Shown here one piece after another: positions 14,849 through 23,953 of a stretch of 30,921 nucleotides of DNA. The translations under genes and the position numbers were made by a program. This DNA is from Conexibacter sp. (lineage in GTDB: Bacteria > Actinomycetota > Thermoleophilia > Solirubrobacterales > Solirubrobacteraceae). Position 1 is the stretch's first letter; each line of letters begins with the position of its first letter. The stretch covers positions 1-30,921 of the forward strand of contig JAOPZD010000212.1 in the NCBI GenBank assembly GCA_025964295.1. Direction: 5' to 3'. The notes beneath the pieces are model-generated. The model had not been told where the DNA came from. It made no database searches and saw only the letters and a program-made list of their open reading frames with translations.

Positions 14849-15454
14849 ATGACCGACCCCACCGACACGGCCGCATCGCGACGCATGGTTGCGGGACACG
14901 CCGCCCTGGAGATCAACGGGCCCATCGTCCCCTGGTCGAAGCGCGATGCGGAGGCAACCCGGCGCCGGATCCTGGACGCCGCCATCGATGAGTTCGCCGC
15001 TCACGGCATCGCAGGCGCGCGGATCGATCGCATCGCCGCTGCTTCCGCGAGCAACAAGTCCTTGATCTACACGTACTACGGCAGCAAGGTCGGGCTGTTC
15101 GATGCGGTCGACGATCTCCGGGCCTACGCCGCCAGACTCTTCGACCAGCACCTGAGGCGCCCCGAACCACTGCGCATCGGCGAGTGGGACCGGCTTGAGC
15201 GCGGCGGCACGGGAATGGCCGCCGACAGTGTCGTCAAGGTGAGCCGCGACAAGGTGCAGGCCATCGCCGCCGGTCAGCGCGACGGCCGGGTCAGCGGTCG
15301 TTTTCCCGCCGCGACGCTCCTGGAGCTGATCCTCTCGATCAGCCGAGCGGGTGTGACGTCGGGGTTGGCTCTGAAGGGCCGACCGGCCGCTGCTCGCCGA
15401 CGGGCCATCGCCGACGCGGTGGCGTTGCTGGCGGAACCCGAACGAGACGGATGA
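14849..15454 (+). CDS. TetR family regulator
   Basis: 201 residues. The N-terminal 30 residues are variable. The HTH is [20 protein letters not shown], then [20 protein letters not shown] at about residues 41-80, then SKVGLF. The ligand domain starts abruptly: after GLFDAV the text passes straight to [15 protein letters not shown], where related regulators have a helix of roughly 18 more residues. An in-frame deletion is therefore possible. AAGGAG precedes the ATG. It lies 49 bp ahead of the aldo/keto reductase on the same strand, which is its most likely target. Confidence 0.87.
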   Translation: MTDPTDTAASRRMVAGHAALEINGPIVPWSKRDAEATRRRILDAAIDEFAAHGIAGARIDRIAAASASNKSLIYTYYGSKVGLFDAVDDLRAYAARLFDQHLRRPEPLRIGEWDRLERGGTGMAADSVVKVSRDKVQAIAAGQRDGRVSGRFPAATLLELILSISRAGVTSGLALKGRPAAARRRAIADAVALLAEPERDG

Positions 15455-15503
15455 CGACGCTCACCGCGATGCACACCAACAGACCGACACGGGAGGAAGC
15501 ACG

Positions 15504-16493
<990 letters not shown>

Positions 16494-16518
16494 CGGCCTC
16501 CCGCCCGCGGGGCGCGTT

Positions 16519-17067
16519 TCAGCTCGGCCAAGCCTTCAACACCAGGTCGACGGTGGCCTCGAGCTGCCCGCGCGTCGCACCGTCGCGCGCGCGGGCCGAC
16601 ATCCCAGCGAGCAGCACCCCGACCAGCTCGGTGATCGCCTCGACGTCGCTCGCCCTGGTCAACTCGCCCGCCTCGAGGCCTTGCTGAAGGCGTCTCCGGA
16701 CCGCAGCGAGCGCGGTGGCGCGTCGCTGGAGCAGGAGCGGTTCGCTCATGACCAGGCAGCCTCGAGGGTGATCGGGGCTTGTGTGATGCTCGGCAGCCGT
16801 GCGAAGAACCCGTTCGACGGCGTCGCGCGCGGTGGGCGCGTGCAGTGCAGCGTCGATGCCGTCGTCGAGGTCCTTGAAATAGGCGGCAGAGGCCTCCTCG
16901 AACAGCCTCCGCTTGTCCCCGAAGGCCGCGTACAGGCTCGGCGGGGCGATGCCCATCGCCGCCGTGAGGTCCGCGATGGACGCGCCGTCGTAGCCGCGCT
17001 CCCAGAACAGACGCTTGGCCTGCTCGAGGGCGACATCGCGATCGAAGCTGCGGGGGCGGCCGGCCAT
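16519..17067 (-). CDS. TetR family regulator
   Basis: 182 residues from ATG 17067. The HTH is at about 10-55 (FDRDVALEQAKRLFWERGYD, SIADLTAAMGIAPPSLYAAF, GDKRRLF). The C-terminal domain has GCLVMSEPLLLQ and a helix pair typical of the AcuR/ComR-like TetR subfamily, whose ligands are often small aldehydes or unsaturated acids. A -10 (TACAAT) at 17081-17076 places transcription start two or three bases before the ATG, so the message is probably leaderless. It diverges from the SDR gene at 17152, whose expression it most likely controls through the dyad at 17122-17139. Confidence 0.92.
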   Translation of the reverse strand: MAGRPRSFDRDVALEQAKRLFWERGYDGASIADLTAAMGIAPPSLYAAFGDKRRLFEEASAAYFKDLDDGIDAALHAPTARDAVERVLRTAAEHHTSPDHPRGCLVMSEPLLLQRRATALAAVRRRLQQGLEAGELTRASDVEAITELVGVLLAGMSARARDGATRGQLEATVDLVLKAWPS

Positions 17068-17075
17068 CCGCACCC

Positions 17076-17081
17076 ATTGTA
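17076..17081 (-). promoter_or_regulatory. -10 element (TACAAT) of the TetR gene
   Basis: TACAAT on the minus strand ends nine bases before ATG 17067. This spacing predicts a nearly leaderless transcript. No convincing -35 is seen. Confidence 0.45.
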
Positions 17082-17121
17082 ACGACCGCTAAACAAGCTG
17101 CTACCGTCTCGGCTCGAGAAT

Positions 17122-17139
17122 CTGTATCGATTACTACAG
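17122..17139. promoter_or_regulatory. TetR-type operator dyad before the SDR gene
   Basis: CTGTA-N8-TACAG forms an 18-bp dyad in the TetR/SDR intergenic region. It overlaps the SDR ribosome-binding site (AGAAGGAG, 17138-17145) and contains a -10-like TATCGA. Size and location fit a TetR dimer site repressing the SDR gene. Confidence 0.5.
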
Positions 17140-17151
17140 AAGGAGATCACG

Positions 17152-17919
17152 GTGCGGTTCGACGGTAAGACAGCAGTGGTGACGGGCGGCTCGCGGGGCA
17201 TCGGGAAGGCGATCAGCCTGCGCCTCGGCAGCGAGGGCGCCCTCGTTGCCGTGCACTACGGCAGCAACGAAGATGCGGCCGCAGAGACCGTGGCCGCCAT
17301 CGTCGCTGCGGGCGGGACGGCGTTTGCGGTGCCGGCCCGCCTCGGGCGGCCGGGCGACGTCGAGGGCCTGTTCTCCGTGCTCGACGAAGAGCTCCGGTCC
17401 CGCACCGGGACGACGCACCTCGACATCGTCGTCAACAACGCGGGCATCGGGGGCACCGGTGGGCACCTGGCCGACGCCACGAGCGAGGACTTCGACGAGA
17501 TGGTCGCGGTCAACGTGCGCGCCCCCCTCTTCATCAACCAGGCGGCAGTGGAGCGGATGTCGGCGGGAGGCCGGTTGATCGCCGTCTCGTCGGCCGTCAC
17601 GCACAAGGCCTGGCCGCAGGTGCTGGTGTACTCGATGACGAAGGCTGCGCTGAACACCATGACCCGCACCGCCGCCAAGGAACTCGGTGAGAAGGGCATC
17701 ACGATCAACGCCGTCGGCCCTGGGCTCATCGACACCGACCTCAACTCCGACTGGGTTCACAGCAGCCCCGAGGCGGAGGCGGCCGCCGGCGCTCACGCGG
17801 CGCTCGGCCGCATCGGCGAGCCGCAGGACGTCGCCGACGCCGTCGCCTTTCTGGCCTCCGACGAGTCCCGTTGGATCACCGGCCAGTACATCGACGTCAG
17901 CGGTGGCACGAACCTGTGA
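17152..17919 (+). CDS. Short-chain dehydrogenase/reductase (classical SDR)
   Basis: 255 residues. Cofactor motif TGGSRGIG at 11-18, NNAG at 95-98, Asn121, Ser146/147, and the catalytic YSMTK with Tyr160 and Lys164. The C-terminal motif is WITGQYIDVSGGTNL. It is a classical NAD(P)H-dependent oxidoreductase close to FabG/glucose-1-dehydrogenase types; the substrate is not readable. GTG 17152 is set by AGAAGGAG six bases upstream. A dyad operator covers that site, and the divergent TetR gene is the likely regulator. Confidence 0.95.
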   Translation: MRFDGKTAVVTGGSRGIGKAISLRLGSEGALVAVHYGSNEDAAAETVAAIVAAGGTAFAVPARLGRPGDVEGLFSVLDEELRSRTGTTHLDIVVNNAGIGGTGGHLADATSEDFDEMVAVNVRAPLFINQAAVERMSAGGRLIAVSSAVTHKAWPQVLVYSMTKAALNTMTRTAAKELGEKGITINAVGPGLIDTDLNSDWVHSSPEAEAAAGAHAALGRIGEPQDVADAVAFLASDESRWITGQYIDVSGGTNL

Positions 17920-17931
17920 GCCGATGCACGT

Positions 17932-17960
17932 CCGGCGGTGCCCGACAGAACGCCCGCCGG
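17932..17960. terminator. Bidirectional hairpin between convergent SDR and LuxR genes
   Basis: CCGGCGG (17932-17938) pairs with CCGCCGG (17954-17960) around a 15-nt loop in the 42-bp gap between two convergent stops. There is no T-tract. Confidence 0.4.
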
Positions 17961-17961
17961 C

Positions 17962-20748
17962 TCACGCACTGGCGGTGGCCTGAGGCGCGCCGCCGGCTCC
18001 GTGTTCCAGCTCCAGGGCGGAGGCAAGCTGGCCGCGCGAGGTGATCCCCAACTTGGGGAAAGCGCGATAGAGGTGGGTGCTGATCGTGCGCGGCGAGAGA
18101 TACAGGCGTTCGCCGATCTCGCGGTTGGACAGCCCCTCGGCAGCGAGATGAGCGATCTGCAGTTCCTGGGGCGTCAGCTCGTCGCGCGCCTCGGGTGCGC
18201 TGCGCCGGCTCGACTCGCCGGAGGCGCGCAGATCCTCGCGCGCCCGCTTGCTCCAGGCCGCGCAGCCGAGGGCGTCGAAGAGGTCCCGGGCCGCCCGCAA
18301 CGACGGGCGTGACTCGGCGATGCGTCGCCGGCGTCGCAGCCACTGCCCGTGGGCGAGGAGCAGCCTGGCTCGCTGGAACGGCCAGCGGCTCAGGTCGGCC
18401 GCGAGCGCCTCGTCGAAGCGCCCGGCCGCCTCCTCGTCGTCGGCCAGGAGCGCACGGGCGTGTCGCAGACCGAGCGCGATCCACACCGCGGGGGAGTCAC
18501 CGACGAGGGCTTCAAGATGGGCCACGCGTGCCCTGGCCTCGCTGACCCGGCCGGCGTGCGCCGCCGCCTCGGCGAGATCACCGATGAGCCAGGCGGCGAT
18601 GAACGGATGGAAGGCGGGGTCGGCGGGGTCGAACAGACGGTCCGCGAAGCCGTAGGCGTCAGCGTACCTTCCGGCTCCGAGGGCGGCCATCACCCGCCCG
18701 AACTGAGCAAAGGCGACAGTGGCGTTGGCGCCCGTGGCCAGCCCGACGCGTTCCGCCTGCATGGCCGCACGCTCCACGAGCTTCGCGTCTCCCCGCATGC
18801 CGGCCATCGTCGAGATGACCGTGTCGGCGCGGCCGCCGGCCAGCGGCTCGCCGAACTCGGCACCGAGCCGGCGCGACTCGTCCGCGGCCGGGATCGCGAC
18901 AGCCCAGTCGGCCCGACGGGCCGCCACCAGACCGCACAGGGCCAGCGTCCGCGGCAGATGCCCGAGCCGCCCTTCTGCCCTCAGGCCGTCGATCGCCGCC
19001 TTGAGGAACGTCGCCGCGTGGTCGAAGGCCCCCAGGACGAGTGCGGCCTCGCTGAGGTACCTCGCCGCGTCTGTGTCGAGGCATCCGTCGGCGGCAGCGG
19101 CCTCCAGTCGCTCGAGCACCGCGGGCGCGTGCCCGAAAGGATCGGCGTACGCGTAGATGGCGAGCACCCGTGGGTCCGGCGTGGTCCCTTCGCCCAGACG
19201 AGACGCCGCATCGATCAGGACGCGGCGGGCGTCGGAGCCCGGGTCCGCCCACCAGGCGCGAACGGCGACGAGCCAGAGCAACTCGATGTGGAGCTCACGG
19301 TCGCCGGCCGCGCCGGCGCTCTCGGCGGCACTGACGAGCATCGTGGCCCGCGCCGTGTCGACGAGCGGACGCGCATCGATCAGCTCGCCGATCCACGTGG
19401 CACGGGCGCGGTCCAGCGGCCCGGCAGCGAGCCGCGCGGCCTCGCGCAGCAACGGGACGACGGCTGTCGGTTGGCCGAGCTCGTACGCGAGCTCGGCCGC
19501 CGCGAGAAGACGACGGCCGCGCTGGGTCTGGTCACTGAGCTCTGCGGCACGGCGCAACGCCGTGAACGCCTCGCCTGCACCCCCGCGGCGCACCGCGCGC
19601 TCGGCAGTCGCCTCGAGCTCGAGCGCCACGTCCTCGTGCTCGCCGCGGATGAGCGCCGCCCGATGCCAGACGCAACGGTCTGGATCACCCCGGAGCGTGT
19701 GCGCCAGCGCCTCATGCACACGCCGCTGCTGCGCCACGCTCGCATCCTGACGTACCGCCGAGCGCATCAACGGATGACGGAATCGCACCGTCTGCAGGTC
19801 GAGAGTGACGAGAGCCGCGCTCACGGCCGGCGCCAGTGCCTCGATCGTCATCGCGGTTCCCGACACGGCGCTGCCCGCGCGCACGACCTCGTCGACGTCG
19901 TCGCCGTCGATGAGTGCCGCGACCAGGAGCAACAGCCGTGTCGTCTCAGGGAGATCTGAGACGCGGGAGGCGAACGCCCGCTCGAGCCGATCGGTGAGCG
20001 GGACCACGCTCGGCACCGTCAGGTCGGGTTCGGGACGGGTGGGAGCCATAGGAAGCTCGATCAGGGCGAGCGGGTTGCCGGCGGCGTCCCGCAGGACCCT
20101 CTCCCGCGTCACCGTGTTGAGATGAGGGGCGCAAGCGGCCAGCAGCTGTGCTGAGTCCTCAGGCGCGAGCCCGCTGAGCGGCAGCTCAGGGAGGCCTGCG
20201 TCGGCCAGCGTGCCCGGGTACCCGTCTCTCGTGGCCGCCAGCAGGACGATCGGGTCCGCGTCGAGGCGCCGGGCGACGAAGGCGAGCACGTCGGACGACG
20301 CGCGGTCAAGCCAGTGGGCGTCCTCGACGACCACCAGCAGAGGCGTGCCGGCAGCGACCTCTGACAGGAGCTCGAGGACGGCCATCGAGATCCGGAAGTG
20401 TTCGGGCACGAGATCGTCGGCGAGGCCGAAGGCGACGTCGAGCGCGGAGCGAAGCGTCGGCGGCAGGCTGCTCACCTGCGACCGCACCGGGCGCAAGAGT
20501 CGGGACAGGCCGGAATAGGGCAGCCGAGCCTCCGACTGCGCGCCCGACGTAGCAAGGACGGTCATGCGCCTCGTCACGGCCAGCTCGGCGGCCTGCGCGA
20601 GCAGCCGCGACTTGCCGATGCCCGGCTCGCCACTGAGCACCAGCGCTGCGCCACCCGTCGTGATCCCGTCCAGCAGTGACGCGACTCGCGCTGTCTCGCG
20701 GTCTCGACCGAGGAGCGGCCGAGCGCTGTCATCTGCCACGCAAGGCAT
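17962..20748 (-). CDS. LAL-type LuxR transcriptional regulator (ATPase + LuxR HTH)
   Basis: 928 residues. The N-terminal AAA/STAND ATPase has Walker A GEPGIGKS at 40-47 and Walker B LLVVVEDAHWLD at 137-148. A long helical TPR-like middle (about 350-850) is rich in Ala/Leu/Arg repeats. The C-terminal LuxR HTH spans about 858-915 (LTPQELQIAHLAAEGLSNRE, YLSPRTISTHLYRAFPKLGI). Such LAL proteins are MalT-like activators that bind an inducer and ATP, oligomerise and switch on neighbouring catabolic or secondary-metabolite genes. The inducer is unknown. ATG 20748 has GGAGAA upstream at long spacing; a GTG three codons in is an alternative. It is divergent from the alpha/beta hydrolase gene. Confidence 0.94.
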   Translation of the reverse strand: MPCVADDSARPLLGRDRETARVASLLDGITTGGAALVLSGEPGIGKSRLLAQAAELAVTRRMTVLATSGAQSEARLPYSGLSRLLRPVRSQVSSLPPTLRSALDVAFGLADDLVPEHFRISMAVLELLSEVAAGTPLLVVVEDAHWLDRASSDVLAFVARRLDADPIVLLAATRDGYPGTLADAGLPELPLSGLAPEDSAQLLAACAPHLNTVTRERVLRDAAGNPLALIELPMAPTRPEPDLTVPSVVPLTDRLERAFASRVSDLPETTRLLLLVAALIDGDDVDEVVRAGSAVSGTAMTIEALAPAVSAALVTLDLQTVRFRHPLMRSAVRQDASVAQQRRVHEALAHTLRGDPDRCVWHRAALIRGEHEDVALELEATAERAVRRGGAGEAFTALRRAAELSDQTQRGRRLLAAAELAYELGQPTAVVPLLREAARLAAGPLDRARATWIGELIDARPLVDTARATMLVSAAESAGAAGDRELHIELLWLVAVRAWWADPGSDARRVLIDAASRLGEGTTPDPRVLAIYAYADPFGHAPAVLERLEAAAADGCLDTDAARYLSEAALVLGAFDHAATFLKAAIDGLRAEGRLGHLPRTLALCGLVAARRADWAVAIPAADESRRLGAEFGEPLAGGRADTVISTMAGMRGDAKLVERAAMQAERVGLATGANATVAFAQFGRVMAALGAGRYADAYGFADRLFDPADPAFHPFIAAWLIGDLAEAAAHAGRVSEARARVAHLEALVGDSPAVWIALGLRHARALLADDEEAAGRFDEALAADLSRWPFQRARLLLAHGQWLRRRRRIAESRPSLRAARDLFDALGCAAWSKRAREDLRASGESSRRSAPEARDELTPQELQIAHLAAEGLSNREIGERLYLSPRTISTHLYRAFPKLGITSRGQLASALELEHGAGGAPQATASA

Positions 20749-20900
20749 GAAATCACGTTCTCCTGGTGCCGGGGGGTGGGCTGCGCGCCAAGCTCTCCGT
20801 CACGTCGGTGCGAGAGGCCCCGTACCGCCTACGTCATCGCTCCCCGAAGTCTCGTCGGTCGACGTACGCGAGAGCAACGCGCTCGGTCGACACTTGGGCC

Positions 20901-21689
20901 GTGCCGCGGTTCGCCCGACGTGTCGAAGAGCACGGCGCCGCGGCAGCGTCTGCCACGGACGCGGCCACCGTCGTGCTCGTTCACGGCGCCTTCGCTGATC
21001 CGTCGTACTGGTGGCTGGTCGTCAAGGAGCTCAAGGCGCGCAGCGTGTCGGTGCAGGTGCGATCGGTCCCCTTGGTCGGCTTGGCCGCCGATGCCGAGCA
21101 TCTCGCCCGCCGCCTCGAAGAGGCTCCCGGCCGCGTGATCCTGGTCGGCCACTCCTACGGCGGCGCAGTCATCTCCGTCGCCGCGGCGACCACCGACAAG
21201 GTGATCGGCCTGGTCTACGTCGCTGCGGCCATTCCGGAGCAAGGTGAGTCCGTCGGAGAGGTCCTGTGCCGATTCGGCTCCGCCCCGGTCGCCGGTGCTC
21301 GGCATGGAGGCCGACCGGACCTCGACCGGCCGAGGCTTTCGCTCGTGCCCAACCGCGAGCGGGCGGAGTACGCCTCCGCCATGTCTGATCTCACGTCTGA
21401 CGAGCGAGCGCTCACGCAGCCGGTCATCGCGTCGATCTTCGATGACCGCGCGCAGGCGGCGGCGTGGAGAGACCTGCCCTCCTGGGCCATCGTCGCGACG
21501 GGCGACAAGGCGATCGGAACGGAGGCTCAGCGACAGATGGCCCACCGAGCCGGCGCCGGGACGATCGAGCTCGACGCCTCGCATGCACTCGCCGTCACCC
21601 ATCCCGACGTCGTCGTCGAGCGGATCATGACCGCGTTGCGAGCGACCGCAGCGGCCACATCCACCGCGGTCTGCACATCTGCGCACTAG
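20901..21689 (+). CDS. Alpha/beta hydrolase (EstC-like esterase fold)
   Basis: About 262 residues from GTG 20901. The core opens with TVVLVHGAFADPSYWWLV. The nucleophile elbow is VGHSYGG (Ser), the catalytic His lies in LDASHALAVTHPDVV, and the acidic residue is probably in IVATGDKAIG. Proteins of this branch are small cytosolic or secreted-type esterases, often annotated EstC. The frame is open back to a GTG at 20766, but neither start has a good ribosome site and the extra N-terminus (Arg/Ser rich) shows no family features, so the start is uncertain. It lies divergent to the LAL regulator and upstream of the MarR pair. Confidence 0.82.
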   Translation: MPRFARRVEEHGAAAASATDAATVVLVHGAFADPSYWWLVVKELKARSVSVQVRSVPLVGLAADAEHLARRLEEAPGRVILVGHSYGGAVISVAAATTDKVIGLVYVAAAIPEQGESVGEVLCRFGSAPVAGARHGGRPDLDRPRLSLVPNRERAEYASAMSDLTSDERALTQPVIASIFDDRAQAAAWRDLPSWAIVATGDKAIGTEAQRQMAHRAGAGTIELDASHALAVTHPDVVVERIMTALRATAAATSTAVCTSAH

Positions 21690-21706
21690 CTTTCATCTCA
21701 GCATGT

Positions 21707-21716
21707 TCTACGATAG
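21707..21716 (+). promoter_or_regulatory. Degenerate shared palindrome, site E, before the MarR gene
   Basis: TTCTACGATA keeps the left half and two right-half bases of the TTCYNNGGAA motif. It is 28 bp before the MarR ATG. Flanking GCAT and ATGC add an outer pair of short arms. It may be a weak autoregulatory site or coincidence. Confidence 0.25.
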
Positions 21717-21744
21717 ATGCCCTTCGGCAATCGGTGAGGGCACC

Positions 21745-22197
21745 ATGGCGGACCTGCGGCGGCTGTTCAGCGACATCACCCGATTCGAGACCGAGCTCTG
21801 GACGACGGTGGATACACGCCTGCGTGACGAGTTCGATCTGCCGCTGGCTCGGTTTGAGCCGATGCAGATCATCGGGAGCCGCCCGTCATGCCGGGTCCAG
21901 GACATCGCCAGCGAGCTGGCCATCACCGTCGGCGGTACCAGCAAGCTCGTCGACCGCATCGAGGCGGCAGGACACTGCCGCCGTAGGCCGAATCCCGACG
22001 ACCGACGGTCGTCGATCATCGAGTTGACGGCCGCGGGCAAGCGACTGCTCGCAAAGGCGACGGAGGCCTTCGACGAGGAGCTCGCCGGACTTCTCGGCGC
22101 GGCGGTTTCCGAGCGCTCCCTGGAGCAGTTCGGGGCGACCCTCGCCATGTTGCGAGCCTCCGCGCACGCCGGCGCCGAGTCCCGGCACGTGGCCTGA
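21745..22197 (+). CDS. MarR family transcriptional regulator
   Basis: 150 residues. N-terminal dimerisation helices cover 1-38. The winged helix follows: SCRVQDIASELAITVGGTSK (about 48-67) contains helix 3 and the recognition helix, LVDRIEAAGHCRRRPNPDDR contains the wing with the Asp-Arg tip, and RSSIIELTAAGKRLL leads into the C-terminal dimerisation helix (to about 138). MarR proteins are dimeric repressors that bind palindromes and release DNA on binding phenolic or oxidising ligands. GAGGG precedes ATG 21745. A second, DNA-binding-deficient paralogue follows 154 bp downstream. It is the best candidate reader of the shared TTCYNNGGAA sites. Confidence 0.93.
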   Translation: MADLRRLFSDITRFETELWTTVDTRLRDEFDLPLARFEPMQIIGSRPSCRVQDIASELAITVGGTSKLVDRIEAAGHCRRRPNPDDRRSSIIELTAAGKRLLAKATEAFDEELAGLLGAAVSERSLEQFGATLAMLRASAHAGAESRHVA

Positions 22198-22268
22198 CGC
22201 CGGCCGTACCGGCCCGCTGAACGGGCGGTCTCGCAGCGCGCTCGCGCGCGTGTCCGCGACGGCAGCGT

Positions 22269-22294
22269 GATGCCCCGGGAGGATCCCGGGCATC
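22269..22294 (+). terminator. Hairpin after the MarR gene
   Basis: GATGCC(C)CGGGA at 22269-22280 pairs with TCCCGGGCATC at 22284-22294 with one bulged C and a 3-nt loop. There is no T-tract. It separates the MarR gene from its paralogue. Confidence 0.45.
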
Positions 22295-22322
22295 GCTCAG
22301 CTAAGTTAGCGCCGTCCGGAAG

Positions 22323-22340
22323 CAGCTTCTATGGAAGCTG
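22323..22340 (+). promoter_or_regulatory. Shared palindrome, site F, perfect 7-bp arms
   Basis: CAGCTTC-TATG-GAAGCTG is the most symmetrical copy of the shared site, with core TTCTATGGAA at 22327-22336. It ends 11 bp before the start of the MarR-like gene at 22352, so it would lie in the promoter or leader. A possible -10 is TAAGTT at 22302-22307. Confidence 0.6.
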
Positions 22341-22351
22341 ATGACTGCCCG

Positions 22352-22666
22352 ATGTCAGACCTCCCCTTGCTATTCGCCCAGCTGAACCAGCTGCGGACCG
22401 AGCTTCGCAACGCCATCGACGGGCGCCTGCGCCGCGAGCACGACCTGCCGCTCAGCGCATTCGAGCCCATGCACCTGATCGCCCTCCGCTCGTCCTGCCG
22501 CGTCGGGGGCCGCCAGACGCTGGCACGCGCGAACACCACCTTCGAGGCCGAGTTGCAGCTCCGACTTGCAGCGGTGCTGCCAGCTTCGGCGCTGAGGGAA
22601 CTTGATACGAGCGTGTCCGCGCTCCTGGCCGCACTGCGCCGATCGCAGCAGCCGCTGACCATGTGA
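22352..22666 (+). CDS. MarR-like protein lacking the DNA-binding wing (in-frame deletion)
   Basis: 104 residues from ATG 22352. Residues 1-51 align without gaps to the MarR protein at 21745 (MSDLPLLFAQLNQLRTELRN with MADLRRLFSDITRFETELWT; DLPLSAFEPM with DLPLARFEPM; SSCRV with PSCRV). Residues 52-98 align to its residues 97-143 (LARANTTFEAEL with LAKATEAFDEEL). The 45 residues between, holding the recognition helix and wing, are absent. Both dimerisation ends remain in one frame without stops. It cannot bind DNA in the usual way. It could form inactive heterodimers with its neighbour, or be a non-functional copy. Confidence 0.7.
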   Translation: MSDLPLLFAQLNQLRTELRNAIDGRLRREHDLPLSAFEPMHLIALRSSCRVGGRQTLARANTTFEAELQLRLAAVLPASALRELDTSVSALLAALRRSQQPLTM

Positions 22667-22699
22667 TCGACAAGGTGAGTCAGCGCGATCGGGACATTG

Positions 22700-22729
22700 C
22701 GGGCGTCCGGTCGGCAGCGATGACGCCCG
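22700..22729. terminator. Hairpin between convergent genes
   Basis: CGGGCGTC (22700-22707) pairs with GACGCCCG (22722-22729) around a 14-nt loop, in the gap between the MarR-like gene and the convergent MDR gene. There is no T-tract. Confidence 0.4.
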
Positions 22730-22758
22730 TCCACGGCGCGGAGCGGTCGCGGCGCGGC

Positions 22759-23817
22759 TCAGCTTCTGTCTCGTCGGGGAGGCCCGGCGTCCTGCTGCGA
22801 CGCCTCCTCTACCGATCCGGGTGCGGCCTCAGCGGGCTCTGTCGTGACGACGAGCTTGCCGGTAGTGCTTCCGTGCTCCATGTCGTAGTGCGCCTGCGCG
22901 ATCTCGTCGAACGCATAAACCCGATCGATCGGCACGACCGCCTCCTCGTGGGTGACGGCGTCGATGTAATCCTGCAGCACCGACCCGGGCAGGTCGCTGG
23001 CCTCGCCGCCGTAAGCCGTGAGCCGGACCCCGCGCGGCAGGTAGGCGATGGGGTAGAAGTCGTGCACGATCCACTCGTTGGAGAGCATGCCGGTGAAGCA
23101 CACGACGCCGTGCACTCTGGTGGAACGCAGCGTGTCGGGCAGCGTCGGCGCACCGACGAGCTCGAGGGCGGCATCGACGCCCCCGTCGGTGAGTTCGCGG
23201 ACCCGCGCAGCGATGTCGGCATCGTCGATGACGACGTGATCGACGCCGACCGCCTTCAGGGCATCCGCCTTCGCCGGCGTGCGCGTGGTTGCGAGAACGG
23301 TCATCTCACGCTGCTTGGCCAGGACGGCGGTGGCCATGCCGACTGACGAGGTGCCGCCACGGATCAGGAGCGCCTGTCCAGGTTGGGCGTCCAGGCCGAC
23401 CGACAGCGAGCCGTATGACGTCTGCAGCATCTCCGGCATCGCACCGAGCGTCCACCAGGGGAGCTCGCTCTCGAAGGCGATGACCTGCTCGGCCGGCACA
23501 CAGGTGTAGTCGGCGTAGCCCCCGTCGAATGTCCTGCCCATGCCGCCCATCATGGTGGCCACCTGCTGCCCTGGAGAAAACTCCCCGCCTGGGCACTCGA
23601 CCACCAATCCGGTCGCCTCGATGCCGAGCACGCGGGGGAACGTGACGCCCTCGGCCAGCCCGAGGCGCGTGTGCAGCTCCGAGCGGTTCAGGCCGAATGC
23701 CTTCACGCGGATGAGCACCCACCCGAGGCGCGGCTCGGGGACGGGAAGCTCTCGGATCGCCAGGGCCTCGGCCGGGCCAGGTCGGTCCAGCACCACTGCA
23801 CGCATCGTGTCCGGCAT
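22759..23817 (-). CDS. Zinc-independent MDR oxidoreductase (quinone/enone reductase type)
   Basis: 352 residues. The GroES-like domain is residues 1-130 (MRAVVLDRPGPAEAL, KAFGLNRSELHTR, FPRVLGIEATGLV). The Rossmann motif GQALLIRGGTSSVGMATAVL is near residue 150, and the C-terminal part has YDMEHGSTTGKLVV. The last 25 residues are a hydrophilic tail. No zinc ligands. It should reduce an activated double bond or quinone with NADPH. The start is ATG 23817; an ATG four codons later (MRAVVL) is possible. Site G lies 93 bp upstream in the region shared with the aldehyde dehydrogenase. Confidence 0.9.
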   Translation of the reverse strand: MPDTMRAVVLDRPGPAEALAIRELPVPEPRLGWVLIRVKAFGLNRSELHTRLGLAEGVTFPRVLGIEATGLVVECPGGEFSPGQQVATMMGGMGRTFDGGYADYTCVPAEQVIAFESELPWWTLGAMPEMLQTSYGSLSVGLDAQPGQALLIRGGTSSVGMATAVLAKQREMTVLATTRTPAKADALKAVGVDHVVIDDADIAARVRELTDGGVDAALELVGAPTLPDTLRSTRVHGVVCFTGMLSNEWIVHDFYPIAYLPRGVRLTAYGGEASDLPGSVLQDYIDAVTHEEAVVPIDRVYAFDEIAQAHYDMEHGSTTGKLVVTTEPAEAAPGSVEEASQQDAGPPRRDRS

Positions 23818-23898
23818 CAGGCTGCCTCTCTCGATCTCTTGCTCACGCGTCGGTTCCGGTGCCAAGGACGAGACCGTCCATTGCCCAGAGTGAATGCC

Positions 23899-23919
23899 AT
23901 GATATAAGATTCCAAGGAA
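23899..23919. promoter_or_regulatory. Shared palindrome, site G, between MDR and ALDH genes
   Basis: The palindrome TTCCAAGGAA occupies 23910-23919. On the minus strand TATCAT (23904-23899), within TTATATCAT, follows as a -10. On the plus strand TATAAG (23903-23908) could be the -10 of the aldehyde dehydrogenase, with the palindrome over its start site. One bound protein would cover both promoters. Confidence 0.6.
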
Positions 23920-23953
23920 GCAAAAGGCGTTTTCCTCCGACGAAGGAGCAGCC

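Noticed and set aside
18349..19959. 536-codon plus-strand frame inside the LAL regulator
   Set aside because: Antisense to the TPR-like middle of a full-length LAL protein; no domain seen.
22331..22351. Upstream ATG for the MarR-like gene (MEADDCP)
   Set aside because: This ATG is part of the palindrome CAGCTTCTATGGAAGCTG; ATG 22352 aligns with the start of the full-length paralogue.
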